64,000 nt of DNA from Psettodes erumei. Its lineage: Eukaryota > Chordata > Actinopteri > Pleuronectiformes > Psettodidae. Position 1 is the stretch's first letter; each line of letters opens with the position of its first letter. The stretch spans positions 720,501 to 784,500 of the forward strand of contig JAFBJZ010000623.1 of NCBI GenBank assembly GCA_016785225.1, in the 5' to 3' direction. This document shows positions 60,501 to 64,000 of the stretch, one piece after another. Both the position numbers and the translations under genes were made by a program. The notes beneath the pieces are model-generated. The model worked only from the letters and a program-made list of their open reading frames with translations. It was not told the DNA's origin and ran no database searches.

Positions 60501-63500
60501 AGACGTTGTTAGGGCTGGTGTATTCGGGATGTGGACAGTTGTATCCTGCTGTCTTACTGTGTCAGTGCCTTACTGTGCTGATTTCCCATGATTCCCAGTC
60601 CTCGCTCACAACACAGTCTGCTCAGCTGTGCTCTCACAAAGCCTTGCATGAATAAAAGAGCCAAAGTCACTGAAAAAGGAAGCGGAGCTTGTTGTGCGAC
60701 CACCTTTTGTGTCCTTTCTTCTAAGCTCTTCTTTGAGAGACAAGAAGCCATCTGCCTGCAGACAAAGCATGCAGCCCCCCACCACCCCCCACTTCCCAAG
60801 TCTAAAATATCTCAGAGCAGTCTATTCCTCATCTGTCCCCCTTAAACTGAGCTATAGAGTTGAATGTTTGTATGCTATGGTATGTGTATGTCTTTTCACA
60901 AGAATGTGCAGCACAATGACAAATATCTTCACCTGTCCTGTCACTCTCCCAGCAATCAACAACTTAAATGACAATTGGTTGATACACAAAAGCTGCTGTT
61001 TTTTACTTTGCTTCTGTGAGTGTGAGTTGCCAATCCTCTTATTTTTATTATTTATATGATTATCTCAGCACTGCAGTCTCTGTTTAATGAATCTGTTCAG
61101 CCTGTTCTGTCAAATAGCCATTTTGTCATAAACCTCGCAGATGCCATATTTGTTTCTTGACATTTTGTATGATGTGTAGTCTGGATTTCTGAGGGCGTTG
61201 TATGTGCCTTCAGAGCACCGTGATTAATTAGCAGAACAGCAAGGCTTGTGTTGCTCTTTAGTGGTTGTTTACAAGCAGAACTAAAAGGTGCAAATTTAGC
61301 GTGAACATAGCAACAGCCCCCCACTGGCAAAAATGAGATGGCTGCAGAGCTGCAAATGAGCTTCCAATGGGATTTTACTTGGATTTGGGCAGTGTGGGTT
61401 TATTCTCTGTGCACGGATTATTGCAGTAATCCCTCACAATCCCAGTTGATGGTCTGGCTCTGCTGGTTGCTGGTCCCCTGAGACAAATGATTGTGATTGG
61501 CATGAGTAGTCTGCAGTCAGAATGTCTGGACAGTTCAGTGTAGACGGCAGTGTGGGGAATTCCACCAGCTGACAAGCCGGAGGTCAAGATCTGTTTAAGT
61601 TACGAAGACGTGGCCTCCACTCTTTCAGAGTCTGGGGTCTGTGTTTGAGCAGGCGAGTGAACCAGTTAGGAGACACGACGCTGACCTGGCTGAGAGCTGT
61701 TGGCAGAGGAGTATTATCCCCAGTGAAGTGGAGTGTACCCAGAAGGCAGCGTGCTAATGGGAGTGTGCTCTGTACTATAAAGAGGGCGTCTGCACTATTG
61801 ATCCTGCCTTGCAGAGCTGTTGAGCTGTGTGAAGCGGTCCTGACAGCACCCGACCGCCCTCACTCTCAACCTCCTGGCCCCTCCTCATCACCGACCCTGT
61901 TCTCTCTCTTTTTCCTTTCTGGGCGTGTGAAAGAGGGCCATTGTGCGCGGCACACTCCTGCCCTCAGGCAGCCCACTACCGGTCCCTTTTCCCCTGCTCT
62001 TCTTTCTTGCTCTCTGCTGCGGCTGGAAGCGGACCAGACACAGAGTCAGCCCTCATGCTGGCTGTCATCAGTCTCCCTGCTGGGTCACAGGGGAGCGGAG
62101 AGTAGCTGCTGCTGCTGCGGCTGTTGCAGGCAGCGTCTTCTGCACAGCACCCACTTCTCCCTCTCCTCTCCTTCTCCTTCTCTCTGCATCTTCCCCCAGA
62201 AGAGGTTATAGAGTCTGAGGGACCCCAACCGGTCGAGAATGGAGGCTGAAGAAAACAGAGGAGGTTTAGGAGGGGATCTGATTGCTCACAAGGCTAAAAG
62301 GCAGGAGCGAAAGCGTCAGGAGCTGCTGGCTTTGGCTCTGGGAGTCAAACTGGGGAGCAAGGGGAATCTTCTGTGGAAGCCAATTAAACTGTTGGCCTCC
62401 TGTCCACAGATCTCCTCACCTCTGGTACGACGGAGTGCCTTGAAAGACACACCGGAGAAGCAGTGCTCCTATGAGAAGATCCACAACTTCAAGGTGAGGA
62501 GCTTTTTATTAGAAAGAAATGTTTAATGGCCACTGACTCCTCAACAAGTAGCTATCAGCTCTCAAAGCATTCCTCAGAGCGATACATTTAACAATGTGTT
62601 TTTGCCTGTCCCATCATACACTGTAGTGTGTGATGTTGTTTTGATGAGAACGCACACGTAGCTGACACCCAGATGCAGTGGGTGGGAATAATGGATACAC
62701 TTGGATATACCACAACCCATTAGCAGCAGAGCACATTTATTGGCATGGATTTTAAGGCTTTTAGATCCATTTTTGTTGAGTGATTGAGTTCCAAAGTATG
62801 GCCCCCTGCTCTCAGTCAGAGTAAGTACATAGTGCCTTGTGGGAAATGCAAAAGACTTTTGGTTTTTTAAATATACAAAAGAGAATTTTGTAATTCTTTG
62901 CCCTCGGGTGCCTCAACATTCTTGCAATTGTATTTTGGGTTTCAGTTAACAGGCAGGCTATAATGACCCCCAGCTTTTTCCATGCTTCCCCTTTGAAAAA
63001 AGAACAAAAACTTTCCACTCTGCACCTGCCATATGCTTTCTTCACTCACCAGTTTACTACTACCTATTCAAAGTACCATTAAAGGTGTGCATATGTGCGT
63101 GCGCATGCAGATGTGGCCCCATTTGCCATCTTATGTGTTTTTAGGTTGCACAGTAGGGGTACATCTGTTATTTTGACTCGCAGGCTTGCCTTCGTGTATT
63201 CAGTTGCCCAGGAGCAGATGCCAGACACATTATAGTAAATCCTTTAATCTGCCTTGTATATACAAATGCTCTCATGTGGCTTGGGGTCCCACCTAGTGCA
63301 GCTTGGGATCACAATGTAATCTCTATCCAGTACATCAAATCCAGTGTGGACTGGACATAACAGTGATTTGTGATACGCAGAGTGTGTGTGTGTGTGTGTG
63401 TAACATCTGCATGTCGTCTCGTACTACAGGTACATACCTTTCGAGGGCCGCACTGGTGCGAGTACTGTGCAAACTTCATGTGGGGACTCATCGCCCAGGG

Positions 63501-63514
63501 TGTCCGCTGCTCAG
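47990..63514 (+). CDS. chn2: chn2: beta-chimaerin (chimerin 2), 5' part, long SH2-containing isoform; continues past the window
   Basis: Join of 47990-48038, 53587-53625, 55350-55405, 57255-57286, 57530-57643, 57821-58091, 62410-62493 and 63430-63514, with consistent phases. It gives the first 243 residues of about 468. The N-terminus MAASSNSSLSGSSVSS is identical to mammals. The SH2 domain spans about 59-145 (FHGVISREYADELL, then YLIRES with the phosphotyrosine-binding Arg83). The C1 domain begins at His212 with the H-x12-C-x2-C-x13-C pattern (His212, Cys225, Cys228, Cys242). The rest of C1 and the RhoGAP domain lie beyond 64000. Family knowledge: diacylglycerol recruits the protein to membranes, where it switches off Rac by stimulating GTP hydrolysis. 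An internal promoter makes a short form without SH2. Confidence 0.96.
48039..53586 (+). other. chn2 intron 1 (5.5 kb)
   Basis: AT-rich, with a GT microsatellite (51459-51513). The stretch 51930-52080 is dense in TAAT-, AATCA- and TTTGGC-type motifs and reads like a conserved element. No gene is seen. Frames of about 130 codons at 48413, 50341 and 52074 lack recognisable similarity. Confidence 0.6.
51459..51513. repeat. GT microsatellite
   Basis: About 27 uninterrupted GT units. Confidence 0.97.
53587..53625 (+). CDS. chn2: chn2 exon 2
   Basis: 39-base exon encoding DPEDYQPPIWKSY; human has DAEEYQPPIWKSY. Acceptor TTACAG, donor GTGAGT. Confidence 0.94.
53626..55349 (+). other. chn2 intron 2
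   Basis: 1.7 kb, nothing recognised. Confidence 0.75.
55350..55405 (+). CDS. chn2: chn2 exon 3
   Basis: Encodes LYQLQQEAPRPKRITCPQE, matching human LYQLQQEAPRPKRIICPRE. Acceptor AACAG, donor GTCAGT. Confidence 0.95.
55406..57254 (+). other. chn2 intron 3
   Basis: 1.85 kb. The segment at about 57140-57235, just before exon 4, is rich in AATAACAATTTGC, TTTAATTGAG and similar motifs and may be conserved non-coding DNA. No gene. Confidence 0.6.
57255..57286 (+). CDS. chn2: chn2 exon 4 (32-base microexon)
   Basis: Encodes METRPKYYGR plus two bases; human has VENRPKYYGRE. Acceptor ACAG, donor GTGAGT. Confidence 0.93.
57530..57643 (+). CDS. chn2: chn2 exon 5 (start of SH2, phosphotyrosine-binding arginine)
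   Basis: Encodes EFHGVISREYADELLAGM, EGTYLIRESQRQPGTHTLAL and two bases of Arg. The FLVRES-type motif reads YLIRES. The donor is GTACCA. Confidence 0.96.
57821..58091 (+). CDS. chn2: chn2 exon 6 (rest of SH2 and linker)
   Basis: Encodes RFGNQTLNYRLFYDGKHFVG, EKRFESVHDLVTDALITLYI, ETKAAEYIAKMTTNPIYEHL, GYTSLLKDKM and a basic linker ending FQKDER. Matches human through NPIYEHIGYATLL, then diverges in the linker. The donor is GTGAGT. Confidence 0.97.
61640..62238 (+). promoter_or_regulatory. chn2: Internal promoter and 5' UTR for the short (beta1-type) chn2 isoform
   Basis: A TATAAAGAG box at 61776-61784 predicts a start near 61,805. The GC- and pyrimidine-rich leader that follows runs into the ATG at 62239. 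A 16-codon uORF lies at 62055-62105. Alpha- and beta-chimaerins are known to make short isoforms from an internal promoter, which fits. Confidence 0.6.
61776..61784 (+). promoter_or_regulatory. TATA box of the internal chn2 promoter
   Basis: TATAAAGAG, about 455 bases before the short-isoform ATG. Confidence 0.55.
62239..62493 (+). CDS. chn2: chn2 short-isoform first coding exon (beta1/alpha1-type N-terminus)
   Basis: The ATG at 62239 (A at -3, G at +4) opens a frame of 85 codons that runs to the donor at 62494. Residues 1-57 are isoform-specific. KRQELLALALGVKLGS, WKPIKLLA and the final Gln closely resemble the known alpha1- and beta1-chimaerin N-termini (QELLAIALG and LKLFA...SQ). The last 28 codons are the shared exon 62410-62493. 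The isoform lacks SH2 and would keep C1 and RacGAP. Confidence 0.85.
62410..62493 (+). CDS. chn2: chn2 exon 7 (shared exon before C1)
   Basis: Used by the long isoform through the acceptor CCACAG at 62404-62409. Encodes ISSPLVRRSALKDTPEKQ, CSYEKIHNFK in phase 0. Contains His212, the first zinc ligand of the C1 domain. Fish has an extra Pro in ISSPLVRR compared with human ISSLVRR. Confidence 0.95.
62494..63429 (+). other. chn2 intron 7
   Basis: 0.94 kb with a GT microsatellite at 63381-63402 close to the acceptor. No gene. Confidence 0.8.
63381..63402. repeat. GT microsatellite beside the chn2 exon 8 acceptor
   Basis: About ten GT units, ending 27 bases before the exon. Confidence 0.9.
63430..63514 (+). 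CDS. chn2: chn2 exon 8 (first part of the C1 domain)
   Basis: Encodes VHTFRGPHWCEYCANFMW, GLIAQGVRCS plus one base, identical to mammalian chimaerin over this stretch. Zinc ligands Cys225, Cys228 and Cys242 are present. Donor GTAGAC. The gene continues to the right. Confidence 0.98.
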
Positions 63515-64000
63515 GTAGACACTCTAGCATCCAAACTCCATGTCATGTATTACATAAGGACAGTCTTGTCATTATCCATGATCCATGGCTAACACTGTCC
63601 CGACACGCATTTCTCTGTTGCATAATCCCTCTGAAAAGTTTTTTTCTGCTGGTTAATATATGTCAGGATTAGTAGTTAATTTCCTTTTTCCTGTTACATC
63701 AGTGACAAACCAGTGATGGACAGTGTCAATGAGAGTCACTCTTTTTGAACCATGTTTCCCTCATGAATAATTAAATCACAGTCATCCCACAATGTAAGAC
63801 AACTCCTTATTTTTTTCCTTCTCGATGATCACTGTGCAAAGAAATGCCATCTGATGCAGGATGAAGACTGCATTTTCATCACAATGGATGTTTCGGAATA
63901 AAACATGTAAATGTCTTAAGTAAGAAAAAAACACAAGTCAAACACAGGTCAGATGCTCTGCTATTGTTGTCAAAACACAGCAGCAGAACTACTGTAAGTG
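63515..64000 (+). other. Start of chn2 intron 8
   Basis: Intron DNA to the window end, AT-rich. No exon was recognised. Confidence 0.8.

Larger units (their letters stand above)
58092..62409 (+). other. chn2 intron 6 of the long isoform, containing the internal promoter
   Basis: 4.3 kb. AT-rich up to about 61,600, with candidate conserved DNA near 61,120-61,250 (GTGATTAATTAGC and neighbours). It then turns GC-richer as the internal promoter region of the short isoform. Confidence 0.6.

Noticed and set aside
61645..62211. 188-codon plus-strand frame upstream of the short chn2 isoform
   Set aside because: It begins before the TATA box and is built of Ser/Leu/Pro/Cys from CT-rich leader DNA; not in the frame of the chn2 exon.

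Overview
This window is vertebrate nuclear DNA, almost certainly from a teleost fish with a compact genome. The evidence is GT-AG split genes whose exons encode recognisable vertebrate proteins, AT-rich introns, many long CA/GT, GA/CT and ATT microsatellites, and a creb5 gene that fits in about 41 kb although its mammalian counterpart is many times longer. Three genes are present in the order known from human 7p15: creb5 (+), cpvl (-) and the 5' part of chn2 (+). The identifications rest on reading exon translations against remembered family sequences. No database search was possible.

Region 1 (1-41,125) is creb5, an ATF2-family bZIP transcription factor. Eleven coding exons can be placed. 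They include an inferred first exon that contributes only the start ATG (1111-1113) and a last exon ending at 38,251, followed by a 2.9-kb 3' UTR with AATAAA at 41,099. The predicted protein is about 502 aa and carries a C2H2 finger, TP phosphorylation sites, a histidine-rich segment and a basic leucine zipper. The CpG-rich upstream region carries a perfect CRE overlapping an E-box. Intron 4 holds a decayed BEL/Pao LTR retrotransposon on the minus strand. The remaining introns hold microsatellites, two perfect hairpins and several blocks that resemble regulatory DNA.

Region 2 (41,880-46,112) is cpvl on the minus strand, convergent with creb5. Twelve coding exons give 476 aa with a signal peptide and the Ser-Asp-His triad of a lysosomal/secretory serine carboxypeptidase (family S10). 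One of its short introns appears to start with GC instead of GT. Three CACGTG motifs lie upstream, two of them in the TCACGTGA core typical of CLEAR (TFEB/MITF) elements. A LINE 3'-end fragment lies at 46,490-47,000.

Region 3 (47,690-64,000) is chn2 (beta-chimaerin, an SH2-C1-RacGAP protein). It is transcribed away from cpvl and is cut by the window end. Eight exons are present: the N-terminus, the SH2 domain, the linker and the start of the C1 domain. The rest of C1 and the RhoGAP domain lie beyond the window. A second, internal promoter at about 61,770-62,240 drives a short isoform without SH2. Its 57-residue N-terminus is encoded as a 5' extension of the exon at 62,410, so the splice-acceptor CAG is read as a glutamine codon.

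The genes do not form a pathway. They are a conserved syntenic block. I found no CRISPR array, tRNA, rRNA or novel multi-gene system. The most interesting items are cis-regulatory or concern transcript architecture.
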